Source: Methanoculleus bourgensis MS2 (GTDB lineage: Archaea; Halobacteriota; Methanomicrobia; Methanomicrobiales; Methanoculleaceae). Taken from it: 64,000 nt of DNA. Every line of letters begins with the position of its first letter. Position 1 is the stretch's first letter. Shown here one piece after another: positions 1 through 8,964 of this stretch. The notes below the pieces were generated by a model. That model searched no databases. It had not been told where the DNA came from and saw only the letters and a program-made list of their open reading frames with translations. Position numbers and translations under genes: made by a program. The stretch lies in NCBI RefSeq assembly GCF_000304355.2, contig NC_018227.2, positions 434,001 to 498,000 of the forward strand, given 5' to 3'.

Positions 1-29
1 TTCGGGGGGAGGGTATTTAATCGTGCTGA

Positions 30-677
30 TCACGCGAGGATCGCATCCAGCAGTTCCTCGATCCCTTCCCCGGTCTTCATGTTCGTCCGGAAGATCTGCA
101 TCTCCGGGTTGTAGCGGCGCATATCCCGCTCCATCCGGTCGAGGTTGGCGCCGACGAACGGAGCGAGGTCAACCTTGTTGATGACGCCGATGGTGCTGCC
201 GCGAAACATCATCGGGTGTTTGTTCACCACGTCGTCCCCTTCGGTGGAACTGATGATGACAATCCTCTTCTCGGCGCCCAGCCTGAAGTCTGTCGGGCAG
301 ATCATGTTGCCGACGTTCTCGATGAAGAGGATGTCGATATCGTCAAGCGGGAGGTGCTCGATGGCGTGCTCCACGAGATGGGCGTCGAGGTGACACTCCT
401 TCCCGGTGTTCGCGTTGTAGGCTGGAACCCCGAGGGCGACGATCCGCTGGAAATCGTCGTCGCCGTAGACGTCCCCTGCGATGGCGCCGACGCGGAGCCC
501 CCGCTCCCGGATCAGGGGTACGAGCCGCTCGATCGTGGCGGTCTTCCCCGACCCGATAGCGCCGAGGAGGTCGAACGCCCGGATACCGTGCTTCTTGAGG
601 AGTCCCGCGTTGGCGTCTGCGATGCGGTTGTTGACGTCGTAGATGTCCTTCTCCACATGGACGTCGATATGGTGCAT
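30..677 (-). CDS. hypB: Hydrogenase nickel incorporation GTPase HypB
   Basis: The 215-aa protein is a SIMIBI-class GTPase that delivers nickel to [NiFe] hydrogenase in the cytoplasm. A P-loop GAIGSGKT lies near residue 40. The metal-site Cys-His pair (GKECHLDAH) and the second cysteine (VGNMICP) are both present, as is the NKVDL base-recognition motif. It has no N-terminal histidine-rich stretch, only MHHIDVH. Length is normal for archaeal HypB. It is divergent from the SRP19 gene across a 55-bp AT-richer gap. hypA is not adjacent in the visible sequence. In a hydrogenotrophic methanogen the clients would be F420-reducing, energy-converting and Mvh-type hydrogenases; that is inference. Confidence 0.95.
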   Translation of the reverse strand: MHHIDVHVEKDIYDVNNRIADANAGLLKKHGIRAFDLLGAIGSGKTATIERLVPLIRERGLRVGAIAGDVYGDDDFQRIVALGVPAYNANTGKECHLDAHLVEHAIEHLPLDDIDILFIENVGNMICPTDFRLGAEKRIVIISSTEGDDVVNKHPMMFRGSTIGVINKVDLAPFVGANLDRMERDMRRYNPEMQIFRTNMKTGEGIEELLDAILA

Positions 678-732
678 GGTTAGTACTATTGATCATGATA
701 TGTTTATAGGTTAACACCCAAACACTACGGCA

Positions 733-1005
733 ATGAGCGCGGAGCGCATCCTGTACCCCTGTTATTTCGATGCCACCCTGCAGCGGCGGGAGGGACGCCG
801 TGTCCCGAAGGAACTCGGCGTGAAGTCCCCCGACCTCCCTGCTATCGAGGCAGTACTTCGGAAGATGAAGGTCCCATACCGCCTGGAGGGGCACCACCAT
901 CCCGCCCGGTGGGCGGAGCGTGAAGGCCGGATCGTGGCTGAATGGGAAGGGAGCAAGGAGGACCTGATCCGGCGGGTCGCAAAACGCCTCGGGGACCGGA
1001 AGTGA
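733..1005 (+). CDS. srp19: Signal recognition particle 19 kDa protein SRP19
   Basis: This 90-aa basic protein matches archaeal SRP19, which binds helices 6 and 8 of 7S RNA and helps SRP54 assemble. The N-terminal LYPCYFD segment followed by RREGRRVPKEL is typical of the family, and the lysine/arginine-rich C-terminus fits RNA binding. ATG at 733 follows a short leader. The stop codon overlaps the GTG start of the next gene, so the two are probably translationally coupled. The 7S RNA itself is not in this window. Confidence 0.93.
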   Translation: MSAERILYPCYFDATLQRREGRRVPKELGVKSPDLPAIEAVLRKMKVPYRLEGHHHPARWAEREGRIVAEWEGSKEDLIRRVAKRLGDRK

Positions 1006-1655
1006 CCGGGATGTACGACCTGCACACCCATACCATCCTCTCAGACGGTGAACTGCTCCCGACGGAGCTTGTCCGACGCGCGGCCGTGCTCGGCTACGAC
1101 ACCATTGCCATCACCGATCATGCGGATGCATCAAACCTCGCGCACCTGGTGGAAGCGGTGGGCGAGGTCCGGGATTCGGCGCAGTGTTACGACGTGGACC
1201 TGCTTGTTGGGGTGGAACTCACCCATGTCCCGCCGTCCCTGATCCCGGGGCTTGCGCGCGACGCAAAACGGCGTGGTGCTGATATCGTCGTGGTCCACGG
1301 TGAGACGGTGATGGAACCGGTCGCTCCCGGGACCAACCGCGCCGCCTGCACATGCGATTATGTGGATGTGCTCGGCCACCCCGGGCTCCTCTCGATTGAG
1401 GATGCGCTTGAAGCAGCGAAGCGCGGGATAGCGCTTGAGATAACGTCCCGTGCGGGGCATAACCGGACGAACGGCCACGTTGTGCAGGTGGCGCGGGAGG
1501 CCGGCTGCCGGCTCGTTGTCGATTCGGATACACATGCGCCGTCTGATCTGATGTCAAAGGATGCACGGTGGGCGGTTGCGCTCGGCGCCGGGCTGACGGA
1601 GGCGGAATCGCGGGAGGTTCTCTCTCAGGATATAAAGCGGCTTCTCCATCTGTGA
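1002..1655 (+). CDS. PHP-domain phosphoesterase (histidinol-phosphatase-like)
   Basis: The protein is a PHP-superfamily metal-dependent phosphoesterase of about 217 aa. It opens with the metal-binding HTHTILSDG motif, followed by TDHAD, a VVHGE segment, GHPGLL and a late DSDTHAP motif, so the trinuclear metal site looks complete. Substrate cannot be read from sequence; family members include histidinol phosphatase and trehalose or nucleotide phosphoesterases. GTG at 1002 overlaps the SRP19 stop (GTGA); ATG at 1011 is the alternative and would start at MYDLHTH. Expression with SRP19 is likely, though no functional link is obvious. Confidence 0.85.
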   Translation: MTGMYDLHTHTILSDGELLPTELVRRAAVLGYDTIAITDHADASNLAHLVEAVGEVRDSAQCYDVDLLVGVELTHVPPSLIPGLARDAKRRGADIVVVHGETVMEPVAPGTNRAACTCDYVDVLGHPGLLSIEDALEAAKRGIALEITSRAGHNRTNGHVVQVAREAGCRLVVDSDTHAPSDLMSKDARWAVALGAGLTEAESREVLSQDIKRLLHL

Positions 1656-1659
1656 GATG

Positions 1660-1745
1660 GAGTATTTATAATTTAGCAAAACATTTTTATACTCATAGCG
1701 TCAATATATATACGTTACTAAATATATCTAGCTAAGAGTATACCT
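1660..1745 (+). promoter_or_regulatory. AT-rich promoter region of gar1-tfb
   Basis: About 85 bp is strikingly AT-rich in an otherwise GC-rich window. It holds several TATA-like runs, including ATATATATAC at 1704-1713 and TTTATACTC near 1685. Transcription from 1704-1713 would begin around 1735-1740, just upstream of the TTG start of gar1. Several TATA candidates leave the exact start open. Confidence 0.55.
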
Positions 1746-1758
1746 TCGAGGTTGCAGT

Positions 1759-1983
1759 TTGCGGTTAGTCGGTCGTTCTGTAAGTATCTGCAGTAATCGC
1801 TTGTTAATCTTGCGATGTGATGCTGCCCAGTTGCCCCGCCTCTATGGTGAGGTTGTAGATCGCCGGTTAAAACCCGTAGGGAAGGTAGTTGACATCTTTG
1901 GGAATATATCATCTCCCTATGCCGTAGTCCTCTGCTACAAAGGCTGCCCCGTGCAGGTTGGCGAAAAAATCTTTGCAAAATAG
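1759..1983 (+). CDS. gar1: H/ACA ribonucleoprotein subunit Gar1
   Basis: This 74-aa protein has the Gar1 fold signature: ILRC early, then LYGEVVDRRLKPVGKVVDIFG and the conserved SSPY. Gar1 works with Cbf5, Nop10 and L7Ae in guide-directed pseudouridylation of rRNA. The start appears to be TTG at 1759, because no in-frame ATG or GTG would keep the conserved N-terminus. A gap of only 11 nt separates it from tfb, and the gar1-tfb pair is conserved in many Euryarchaeota. The strong AT-rich region upstream is the likely promoter for both. Confidence 0.88.
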   Translation: MRLVGRSVSICSNRLLILRCDAAQLPRLYGEVVDRRLKPVGKVVDIFGNISSPYAVVLCYKGCPVQVGEKIFAK

Positions 1984-1994
1984 GTGAATAATCG

Positions 1995-3008
1995 ATGGCT
2001 GAAGTTGAAAAAATAAAACAGCTGCAGATGCAGCGTGAAGCCCTGAAGAAGAGAGGGGAGCAGAAGGTCAAAGAGACGGAGAAGAAACGTCACGAAGAGA
2101 GTGTCCAGTCTGTCTGTCCCGAGTGCGGCAGCCGCCAGCTCGTCCACGACTACGAGCGTGCTGAACTCGTATGTCAGAGCTGTGGTCTTGTCCTTGATGA
2201 GGAGTTCATCGACCGCGGTCCCGAGTGGCGTGCTTTCGACCACGATCAGCGCATGAAGCGCTCCCGTGTCGGCGCACCGATGACGTTCACGATCCACGAC
2301 AAGGGTCTCTCGACGATGATCGACTGGAGGAACCGCGACTCCTACGGTCGTGCTATCTCGAGCAAGAACCGCGCCCAGCTCTACCGTCTCCGGAAGTGGC
2401 AGCGGCGTATCAGGGTCTCGAACGCGACCGAGCGGAACCTGGCGTTTGCGCTCTCGGAACTGGACCGGATGGCGTCTGCGCTCGGGCTGCCCCGGAACGT
2501 GCGCGAGACTGCAGCGGTGGTCTACCGCGACGCGGTTGACAAGAACCTGATCCGCGGTCGGAGTATCGAGGGTGTCGCTGCAGCGGCGCTGTATGCGGCG
2601 TGCCGCCAGTGCAGCGTGCCCCGGACACTCGACGAGGTCGCAGAGGTCTCCCGGGTATCGAGAAAGGAGATCGGGCGTACCTACCGGTTCATCTCCCGTG
2701 AGCTTGGGCTCAAGCTCCTGCCGACGTCACCGATCGACTATGTACCGCGCTTCTGCTCGGGCCTGAACCTGAAGGGTGAGGTCCAGAGCCGGGCTGTCGA
2801 GATCCTCAGGCAGGCAGGCGAGCGCGAACTTACGAGCGGCAGAGGCCCAACGGGCGTCGCAGCGGCCGCCATTTATATCTCCTCGATCCTTGGCGGCGAG
2901 CGGCGCACCCAGCGTGAGGTCGCTGAGGTTGCGGGCGTGACCGAGGTCACGATCAGGAACAGATATAAGGAACTGGCAGAAAAGTTAGATAGTGAGATCA
3001 TACTCTGA
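1995..3008 (+). CDS. tfb: Transcription initiation factor IIB (TFB)
   Basis: The 337-aa protein recruits RNA polymerase to the TBP-TATA complex. An unusually charged, lysine/glutamate-rich N-terminal stretch (about residues 1-35) precedes the zinc ribbon CPECGS...CQSCG. The B-reader/linker (GPEWRAFD) follows, and two cyclin folds contain [17 protein letters not shown] and [15 protein letters not shown]. The C-terminal helix-turn-helix region that reads the BRE ([22 protein letters not shown]) is intact. It sits directly after gar1, probably in the same transcript, with a tRNA gene 12 nt after its stop. Confidence 0.97.
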   Translation: MAEVEKIKQLQMQREALKKRGEQKVKETEKKRHEESVQSVCPECGSRQLVHDYERAELVCQSCGLVLDEEFIDRGPEWRAFDHDQRMKRSRVGAPMTFTIHDKGLSTMIDWRNRDSYGRAISSKNRAQLYRLRKWQRRIRVSNATERNLAFALSELDRMASALGLPRNVRETAAVVYRDAVDKNLIRGRSIEGVAAAALYAACRQCSVPRTLDEVAEVSRVSRKEIGRTYRFISRELGLKLLPTSPIDYVPRFCSGLNLKGEVQSRAVEILRQAGERELTSGRGPTGVAAAAIYISSILGGERRTQREVAEVAGVTEVTIRNRYKELAEKLDSEIIL

Positions 3009-3020
3009 TCTCATCTCTTT

Positions 3021-3092
3021 GGGCCTGTAGATCAGGGGTAGATCGTTGCGTTCGCAACGCAAAGGCCGCGGGTTCAAATCCCGCCGGGTCCA
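3021..3092 (+). tRNA. tRNA-Ala (anticodon CGC)
   Basis: A full cloverleaf can be drawn. The acceptor GGGCCTG pairs with CGGGTCC and is followed by discriminator A. The D stem is GATC/GATC, the anticodon stem TTGCG/CGCAA carries loop TTCGCAA, there is a 5-nt variable region, and the T stem GCGGG/CCCGC encloses TTCAAAT. The anticodon is CGC. The third acceptor pair is G-U, the alanine identity element, which supports the assignment. The CCA end is not encoded and no intron is present. Confidence 0.95.
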
Positions 3093-3123
3093 TTTCTTCT
3101 GTTCTTCAATCGTTTCTCAATCC

Positions 3124-3672
3124 TTATTCCCGTCGTTTCCTTGCGAGGATCATCATTACGCCGATGAATCCAGCGATCTCGATGAGCGCGCCCGCTCCTC
3201 CTGCGGTGGTGGGCGTGGGCACACGTGGGGGGCATCCTCAGTGGGCGTTGTCGTCACCGGCGGCAGAGGCCGCAGAGGGTGATGCGCTCAGCCGCCACCG
3301 CAAGGAGCCGGGCGTTGCCCGTGAAGGCGAGGTCGTTTACGTCCCCGCTCACGTTCGCCGTCCTGGAACGGTTGCCGTTTCCATCGAGGAGGAGCACCCT
3401 GCCCGCCCTGGTTCCGGCGGCGATGCATCCCCCGGCATCCGCGACGGCAACCGTGGTTACGGGGCTCCCCACACTCACGTTCTATGGGACCGTGCCGTCC
3501 TGCCTGAGGCAGACGATCTTCCCGCTCCCGGTCCCTGCGACCGCATACCACCGTCTGCAGTGATCGCGACATCGCTGACGATGCCTCCCGTTGAGGCGGC
3601 GTGGTAGGAGGCTTCAGCGGCCACCGCCGGGGCCAGGACGACGAGCAGGGCGATCAGTGCTATTCTTCTCAT
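3124..3672 (-). pseudogene. Decayed propeller-type surface protein gene
   Basis: Three reading-frame pieces join into one plausible secreted protein. The first, from ATG 3672, gives a signal peptide (MRRIALIALLVVLAPAVAA) and SDVAITADGG. The frame then shifts near 3545 into YAVAGTGSGKIVCLRQDGTV, passes a TAG at 3482-3484 (probably a former TGG tryptophan), and continues through NVSVGSPVTTVAVAD and GRVLLLDGNGN. Near 3250 it returns to the first frame for a Thr/Pro linker, a membrane anchor (ALIEIAGFIGVMMILARKR) and a TAA at 3124-3126. The content looks like PQQ/WD-type propeller repeats. Two frameshifts plus a nonsense codon make decay more likely than sequencing error. Confidence 0.7.
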
Positions 3673-3770
3673 GGGGACTCTTCTCCAGACGTCTATTTTC
3701 ATGATAGGGTTCTTAAACGCTTCCGGCCGGCTGCAGAAACCTTGAAGGGCCGCATTGCAGATTATCTCAT

Positions 3771-4241
3771 ATGATGAAGAGGCCCGAAGAAGCGGTCTCC
3801 CGCTTCATGGGAGGCTACAACTGTGCACAGGCGGTCAGTTCGGTCTTTGCAGCCGACCTCGGGGTTCCCGAAGAGGTCATCCTCAGGGCAGCCACGGGGT
3901 TTGGCGGCGGGATAGGGCACACCGGGGGTGCCTGTGGGGCCGTCTCCGGGGCTGTCCTTGTCCTCGGGCTCTCGTTCGGGAGCACCGGACCCGCTGAGAA
4001 GGAGGCGAAGGACGAGACCTACGCACTCGTCCGGGAGTTCGTCACCCGGTTCACCATCAGGAACGGCGCCGTATCCTGCACCGGACTTCTCGGGTGCGAC
4101 CTCTCGACCGACGAGGGGCTCGCGCGAGCCAGGGAGCAGAACCTCGCCCGGACCACCTGCCCCCGATATATCAGGGACGCGGTCGAGATCCTCGAGGAGA
4201 TCCTCGGACCCGTCACTTCCGGGCCGGCCCGGGGTCGGTGA
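3771..4241 (+). CDS. C_GCAxxG_C_C family redox protein
   Basis: The 156-aa protein belongs to the small C_GCAxxG_C_C family (TIGR01909-type), common in anaerobes and thought to be redox-active, though without an assigned reaction. The naming cysteines are visible: YNCAQAV near residue 23, then GACGAVSG near 58, then CTGLLGCDL and a final TTCPRYI. A glycine-rich GFGGGIGHTGG lies before the second cysteine. ATG at 3771 or 3774 may be used. The 3' end overlaps the convergent acyltransferase gene by 29 bp. Confidence 0.85.
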   Translation: MMKRPEEAVSRFMGGYNCAQAVSSVFAADLGVPEEVILRAATGFGGGIGHTGGACGAVSGAVLVLGLSFGSTGPAEKEAKDETYALVREFVTRFTIRNGAVSCTGLLGCDLSTDEGLARAREQNLARTTCPRYIRDAVEILEEILGPVTSGPARGR

Positions 4242-5304
4242 CGGCCTCCGGGAGCCCGAAGACCCGCCGCAGATCTCTAGGATCCAGGTTCTTTGCTGCC
4301 AGCGCCCATTTCTCGATCGTGTGCCAGGAGAGGAACGCCAGCGGGAGCACCAGCAGGAACGAAAGCCCGCAGAGCGCCGGGAGGGAGAGGGTGTTCCCCG
4401 AGGCCTGGATGAGCGCCTGCTGGATCGGATAGTGGTAGACGTACATGCCGTAGGAGAAGTCCCCTGCCCTTCCAAAGTTGTTCAGGAGCGGGACCCGGAT
4501 CTGTGCAGCGTAGAGGACGAGGTAGGGAATACAGATCACCCCGGCGACCGGGGGGTGGGGCGTCAGCACCGAGAGCCCGAGCACCACGAGCAGGATCCCG
4601 GCGACGAGCGGCCGATAGGTGATGTGCTGCCGGTGGAGGGAGAAGTAAGCGCCGATGAGGAAGTAGAGGGTGAACCTGACCTTTGCCATCCTGGGGTCGT
4701 CGAACCAGGCCATCCAGAGGAGGATGTTCACCGCGGCAAGACCGATGATGGCACCCCGCCGCCGCAGGAGCCCGGCGAGTCCCAGGACCGCGACGACCCC
4801 GTACATCACGACCTCGACCGGTATCACCCAGAGCGAACCGTTCACGTACGTCACCGGGTTTTCCTGAAAGAGCCCTATTACACCTCCGTTCTCGAAGAAC
4901 GGGGTCGAGAAAACCCCTTCCAGGGAGAAGAGGGCGCCGTAATACTCAGCCGGGGGAAGAGACGTCATCAGCGGCCCGATGACGAAGAGCGTGATGAAGA
5001 CCGCGGGGACGAGGGCCGGGACGATCCTGAGAAACCGTTTCCAGGCAAACCGGAGCGGGGATGCGGTCGACTCCCAGCTTATCGGTATCAGGTAGCCGCT
5101 GATGACGAAGAATGTCGCAAGCGCCGCCTGCCCCATGAGCAGGACGGGGTCGTAGAGCCGCATGTTCGGGTAGCCCACCGTGAGCGAGTAGGCGTGCGTG
5201 ACGATGACGGCCGCCGCCGCGACAAACCGCAGGAAGTCAAAGTTGTTTGAGAACCGGGCCGCACCCGCAGAACCGCTCCCACTCCCCGGGTACTGTGCGT
5301 TCAT
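4213..5304 (-). CDS. Acyltransferase 3 family membrane protein
   Basis: This 363-aa polytopic membrane protein resembles the acyltransferase-3 family (OafA/YrhL), which O-acylates sugars or surface glycans from the cytoplasmic side. The first helix follows FDFLRFVAAAAVIVTHAYSL, with the conserved arginine and histidine of the family. FFVISGYLI and a late YGMYVYHYPIQQ segment are also typical. About ten hydrophobic segments are visible. It is divergent from the YhfC-like gene. The substrate is unknown; decoration of surface glycans is inference. Confidence 0.85.
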   Translation of the reverse strand: MNAQYPGSGSGSAGAARFSNNFDFLRFVAAAAVIVTHAYSLTVGYPNMRLYDPVLLMGQAALATFFVISGYLIPISWESTASPLRFAWKRFLRIVPALVPAVFITLFVIGPLMTSLPPAEYYGALFSLEGVFSTPFFENGGVIGLFQENPVTYVNGSLWVIPVEVVMYGVVAVLGLAGLLRRRGAIIGLAAVNILLWMAWFDDPRMAKVRFTLYFLIGAYFSLHRQHITYRPLVAGILLVVLGLSVLTPHPPVAGVICIPYLVLYAAQIRVPLLNNFGRAGDFSYGMYVYHYPIQQALIQASGNTLSLPALCGLSFLLVLPLAFLSWHTIEKWALAAKNLDPRDLRRVFGLPEAVTDPGPARK

Positions 5305-5358
5305 GTCGATCAGGATATCCTGTTCACCTGTGGTCTGGCAACGATTAAGTAGTTAGTT

Positions 5359-6159
5359 ATGTATCTCCCTCGTATGGACCCGCTGGTCGTCGCCACGTTT
5401 GCCGTCGTCGCCCTGCTCGAGATCGCAATCCCGCTCGCGCTCGGTTACTGGATTGTTCGGAGGTTCGGTGTCCCGTGGCGGGTCTTCGGGCTCGGCGCCC
5501 TCTTCTTCATCGCCGTGCAGGTCGTCCACACCCCGCTCGTCCTCGTAACACAGGGCCCGCTCTACCGCTCTCTCCTGCCGCTCGGCACAACAACGACCCT
5601 CGCGGTCATCGCTCTTTACCTCGGCCTCCTCGCCGGGCTCTTCGAGGAGATCGGCCGCTACCTCGTCTATCGCTACTACTTCCGGCGCCGGGACATTCCC
5701 CTCACCCGGGAAACCGGTCTCCAGTTTGGGGCCGGGTGGGGCGGCGTCGAGAGCATCATCGTCGCGCTCCTCGTCCTCTCGAGCATGCTCTCCTACATCC
5801 TCCTCACCGGCGACGGCGGGATCATCCCCCTGCCCGACGACCCCGCCGTTATGGCACAGGTCGAGGCCCTTAGGGGTCTCACACCGCTCGATATCCTGCC
5901 AGGGCTTTTTGAGCGGATGATGACGATCACTCTGCACATTGCCTGGTCGCTCATGGTGCTTGCCGCCGTTGTCTATGATAGAAAGGCGCTCCTTGCCCTT
6001 GCCGTGCTCTGGCACGCCGCCGTGGATGCCGCAGCAGTCTTCCTCGCCCAGACGCAGGGAATCCTGGTGACCGAGGCGGTGATATTCGTCTTCGCGGTCG
6101 CCGGCCTTGGGTACATCCTCATGCAGTGGCGAAGGATGGGGGAGCAGGCTGCTTCTTAA
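5359..6159 (+). CDS. YhfC-type intramembrane protease homologue
   Basis: The 266-aa protein has about seven membrane segments and the signature of the YhfC family (PF10086-like), relatives of Rce1/CPBP-type intramembrane endopeptidases. LFEEIGRYLVYRY carries the paired glutamates and arginine, GAGWGGVESI carries a further glutamate, and LWHAAVDAAAV supplies a late histidine. A proteolytic role has not been shown for most members. ATG at 5359 (MYLPRMD) or 5374 may be the start. The end overlaps the convergent thiL by 4 bp. Confidence 0.75.
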   Translation: MYLPRMDPLVVATFAVVALLEIAIPLALGYWIVRRFGVPWRVFGLGALFFIAVQVVHTPLVLVTQGPLYRSLLPLGTTTTLAVIALYLGLLAGLFEEIGRYLVYRYYFRRRDIPLTRETGLQFGAGWGGVESIIVALLVLSSMLSYILLTGDGGIIPLPDDPAVMAQVEALRGLTPLDILPGLFERMMTITLHIAWSLMVLAAVVYDRKALLALAVLWHAAVDAAAVFLAQTQGILVTEAVIFVFAVAGLGYILMQWRRMGEQAAS

Positions 6160-7022
6160 CCGGTCCACTCGTGCAGGTATCCCCGGCGTTCGAGCGGCTC
6201 TCCGTCCGCGAGCACCACCCGCTCCGGGATGACCTCGCCGATGACGTGCGCCTCGACCCCGGGGACCGGGAGGACGTCGGGGGGTGCAGAGAAGAGGAGT
6301 TCAAAGTCCCCCCCGCCGTAGAGCGCAAGCTCCCGGGCTTCGTCCTCCGGGACACCGGCCGGGAGCGGGAGACGACCGGTATCAACCGAAAACCCGCAGT
6401 CGTTCACCGCTAACAGGTCGTAGAGCGAGAGGGCAAGGCCGTCTGAGATATCCATCATCGCCGAGACCCCGGCACGGCCGAGGATCTCTCCCTCCTTCGT
6501 GCGGGGCTGGGGCTCGAGGAGTTCCTTCCTGTGCCGGTCGTAGCCGACGAGAGCGGCCTGTGCCTCCCCGAGCGGCCCGGTGACCGCGATGACGTCTCCC
6601 GGCCGTGCCCCCCGCCGCCTGACCAGGTGCTCCGGGGCGACGGTCCCGAGCCCCGTGCTCACGAGTGTGAGTTCCCGGTGGGCGTCGAGGTCCCCGCCCA
6701 CGAGTTCCGCACCGGCCGCCGCACAGCAGTCCCGGGCGCCTACCATGATCCCGGCAAGGCGTTCCGGCCTATCGAGGCCGACCGCGAGGAGCACCTGCCC
6801 CGGCGCCGCGCCCATGCTCGCCACGTCTGAGAGCGTGACCGCTACCGCCATCCAACCCACCTGCCAGTCGGTCATCCCGGCTGGAAAGTCGGTGGTCTCA
6901 TGGAGCATATCGGTGCTTGCGACCATGAGGAGGTCCCCGCAGGGGATGATGGCACAGTCGTCTTCGAGCCGCTCGGGGGCGATGATCGTCCCGATCAGCC
7001 GGTGCAGGCCTCGCTCATCCAC
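6156..7022 (-). CDS. thiL: Thiamine-monophosphate kinase ThiL
   Basis: At 288 aa this is a standard-length ThiL, the AIR-synthase-fold kinase that makes thiamine diphosphate from thiamine monophosphate. The conserved acidic and glycine motifs are in order: EDDCAII, STDMLHETTDF, SDVASMGA, VGGDLDAH, MDISDGLALSL and GGGDFELLF. ATG at 7022 lies inside the end of the DUF460 gene (8-bp overlap), so the RIO2-DUF460-thiL genes may be one transcript. No other thiamine gene is nearby. Confidence 0.93.
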   Translation of the reverse strand: MDERGLHRLIGTIIAPERLEDDCAIIPCGDLLMVASTDMLHETTDFPAGMTDWQVGWMAVAVTLSDVASMGAAPGQVLLAVGLDRPERLAGIMVGARDCCAAAGAELVGGDLDAHRELTLVSTGLGTVAPEHLVRRRGARPGDVIAVTGPLGEAQAALVGYDRHRKELLEPQPRTKEGEILGRAGVSAMMDISDGLALSLYDLLAVNDCGFSVDTGRLPLPAGVPEDEARELALYGGGDFELLFSAPPDVLPVPGVEAHVIGEVIPERVVLADGEPLERRGYLHEWTG

Positions 7023-8964
7023 CGCGGCGCACCTCCTTCTCCCGCTCGCTCCGGTACTCCTTGAAGAGATACTCGAGCCGCTCGGTCTCCTTCTCGCGCC
7101 GGTACTCCTTCTGCCCCTCCTCCCACTCCAAAATGGCGTCCTCGAGGGCGTCGGTCTTTACCGCCCCGGTCCTGCCCCTGATATCCGGTCTGACCGCGTC
7201 GGCGGGGAGGAGGGGGAGACCCGCCTCCCGGGCGACCCTGATCAGGTGCGGGTCGGGAGGCTCCCCGCCGACGACCAGCGCCCGCACGCCTGTCCCGGCG
7301 AGGTCCTTCACCACGCCGCGCCCCCAGCCGTGGGCGCGGGGGACGTAGAGAACGTCGCCTTTGACGATCCCAACCTCCTCCTGGAGGCTCCGCACCCCCT
7401 CCCGGGTGAGGGAGTCGAGCACCTTGAGCGGGGTGTAATCCTCGGAGATCTCGATCTTTGCGACGGTCCGCATCCGCTCCAGGCGTTTCTTCAGCCGCCG
7501 GAACCGCCGCCGCTCGCCCTGGAGTTGCCGGCGCAGGTTCTCGATCATCGCGTCCTTTGTCGCCAGTTCCGCATCCCGCCGGATCTTCCGCCCGGCCGCG
7601 GAACGCTCCCGCCGTAGGGTCTGCTGCAGCCGCTCCACCTCCCGGTCGCGTTCCCGCAGGTCATCCTGCAGTTCCTGCACGTACCCCCGGAGTCGCTTCA
7701 CCATACCGTCGAGCGCCATCACCCGCTCGTCCTCCACCGGCCGTTCCGGGACGGCCTCCGCGGGTGCGGCGGGTTTTGGGGCCGCTGGAGCCCCCTGCAT
7801 CTCAGCGAGGACCGCGTCGAGCGACTGGCCCCGGAGCACCCGCGCCCGCACCTCGTCGAGGTCGAATCCGGGCTGCACCCGCTTTGCGATATTCCGGAAC
7901 TTGTTCTGGAGGCTCCGGTAGGCGTCCAGCGCCGCCGAGAGGGCGTCGCGCTCGTGGTCATTCGTGTACGAGAACGGGGCGGTCAGGTCGTACTTCGCCT
8001 CCACCGAGAGCGACTGCTTCGGGGTGTAGGGGATGGCGTTGAACGCCCGGCGAATCTTTTCGACCGAGTAGGGCATCTGCTGGACGTCGGAGGCGATGAT
8101 GAGCGGTTTTCCGGCGCGGTAGAGTTCCTCGACGATATCGGACATCGTCATCTGCCGGGAACTTGAGAGGAGGACTAGGTTGCCGTCGAGGTCCAGGGCG
8201 GCGATCCCGGTGGTCGTCCCGGGATCGAGCCCGACGATCAGGTAGCGGGGGCGGCTGGAGAGCGGTTCAAACCGTATCCGGTCGAGTTCCCTGCCCGCCA
8301 CCCTGACCTGGACGTCGGAGCCGCGGGAGGAGTGGATCGGAACCATATCCCGGGGGGCGACGACCCGGAACGCGACCCTTGAATAGCCACCGAAGGCCTT
8401 TGTCTCCTTCTTCTCGTAGTCGAGACCGGCGCCCCGGAGCCTGTCCTCGATCTCCCGGGCCTTCTGCATCACCCCGCCGTGAATCTTCCTCGTGTAGCGG
8501 TTCTGGCTCCACCCGCCCCGGCCCGGCGAGCGGCGCCTGCTCACCACGATATCGGTGGTGTTCTCAAACGCGATCACCTCGACGCCTGCCCCGAGGGAGG
8601 CCACCTGGGCGGTGGTTCGGGCCTCGGCGTAGGGGTCAAACTTGTTGAAACTGATGTTGTAGCGGGCGGCGACCTTCCCGAGGGTCTCCTTCCGCTCGCC
8701 GCCGGTCACCTGAACGAGTTTCGTCGACGGCGGGAGCGCCTGCAGGAAGGCATGGAGTTCGCGCTGGTCGGCGGCGATCTCCTGGAGGCTGTCCACGGCG
8801 AGGATATCGGGCTGCTCGGCGGCAAGGATGCGCTGGAGCCGGAACCCGGTGACCTCCTCCACCCCGAGGATCTCGCCGTCCTCCATCCTGCAGAGGGCGT
8901 AGACGGGCCGGCGGGTACGGGAGCGGACCGAGCCTTTGATGATATCGATCCCGAAGACTTTCAC
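7015..8964 (-). CDS. DUF460 / RNase H-like (RuvC/YqgF-type) protein
   Basis: The roughly 649-aa protein matches archaeal DUF460 proteins (COG2433), predicted to hold an RNase H-like fold. It starts with KVFGIDIIKGS, and a second acidic motif, IVGLDPGTTTGIAALD, opens the central domain. A long coiled coil (about residues 390-500, rich in RER, RLQ and KKRLER) joins it to a C-terminal domain with YVPRAHGWGRGVVKDL. GTG at 8964 is chosen because it overlaps the RIO2 stop as GTGA and begins at the conserved KVFGIDI. The role is unproven; pairing with RIO2 hints at ribosome or RNA metabolism. Confidence 0.85.
   Translation of the reverse strand: MKVFGIDIIKGSVRSRTRRPVYALCRMEDGEILGVEEVTGFRLQRILAAEQPDILAVDSLQEIAADQRELHAFLQALPPSTKLVQVTGGERKETLGKVAARYNISFNKFDPYAEARTTAQVASLGAGVEVIAFENTTDIVVSRRRSPGRGGWSQNRYTRKIHGGVMQKAREIEDRLRGAGLDYEKKETKAFGGYSRVAFRVVAPRDMVPIHSSRGSDVQVRVAGRELDRIRFEPLSSRPRYLIVGLDPGTTTGIAALDLDGNLVLLSSSRQMTMSDIVEELYRAGKPLIIASDVQQMPYSVEKIRRAFNAIPYTPKQSLSVEAKYDLTAPFSYTNDHERDALSAALDAYRSLQNKFRNIAKRVQPGFDLDEVRARVLRGQSLDAVLAEMQGAPAAPKPAAPAEAVPERPVEDERVMALDGMVKRLRGYVQELQDDLRERDREVERLQQTLRRERSAAGRKIRRDAELATKDAMIENLRRQLQGERRRFRRLKKRLERMRTVAKIEISEDYTPLKVLDSLTREGVRSLQEEVGIVKGDVLYVPRAHGWGRGVVKDLAGTGVRALVVGGEPPDPHLIRVAREAGLPLLPADAVRPDIRGRTGAVKTDALEDAILEWEEGQKEYRREKETERLEYLFKEYRSEREKEVRRGG

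Noticed and set aside
3928-5250. A 440-codon open frame on the plus strand across the acyltransferase gene
   Set aside because: It is the complement of a membrane protein gene with family motifs; its residues are Pro/Arg/Glu-rich and low complexity, as expected from antisense of GC-rich coding DNA.
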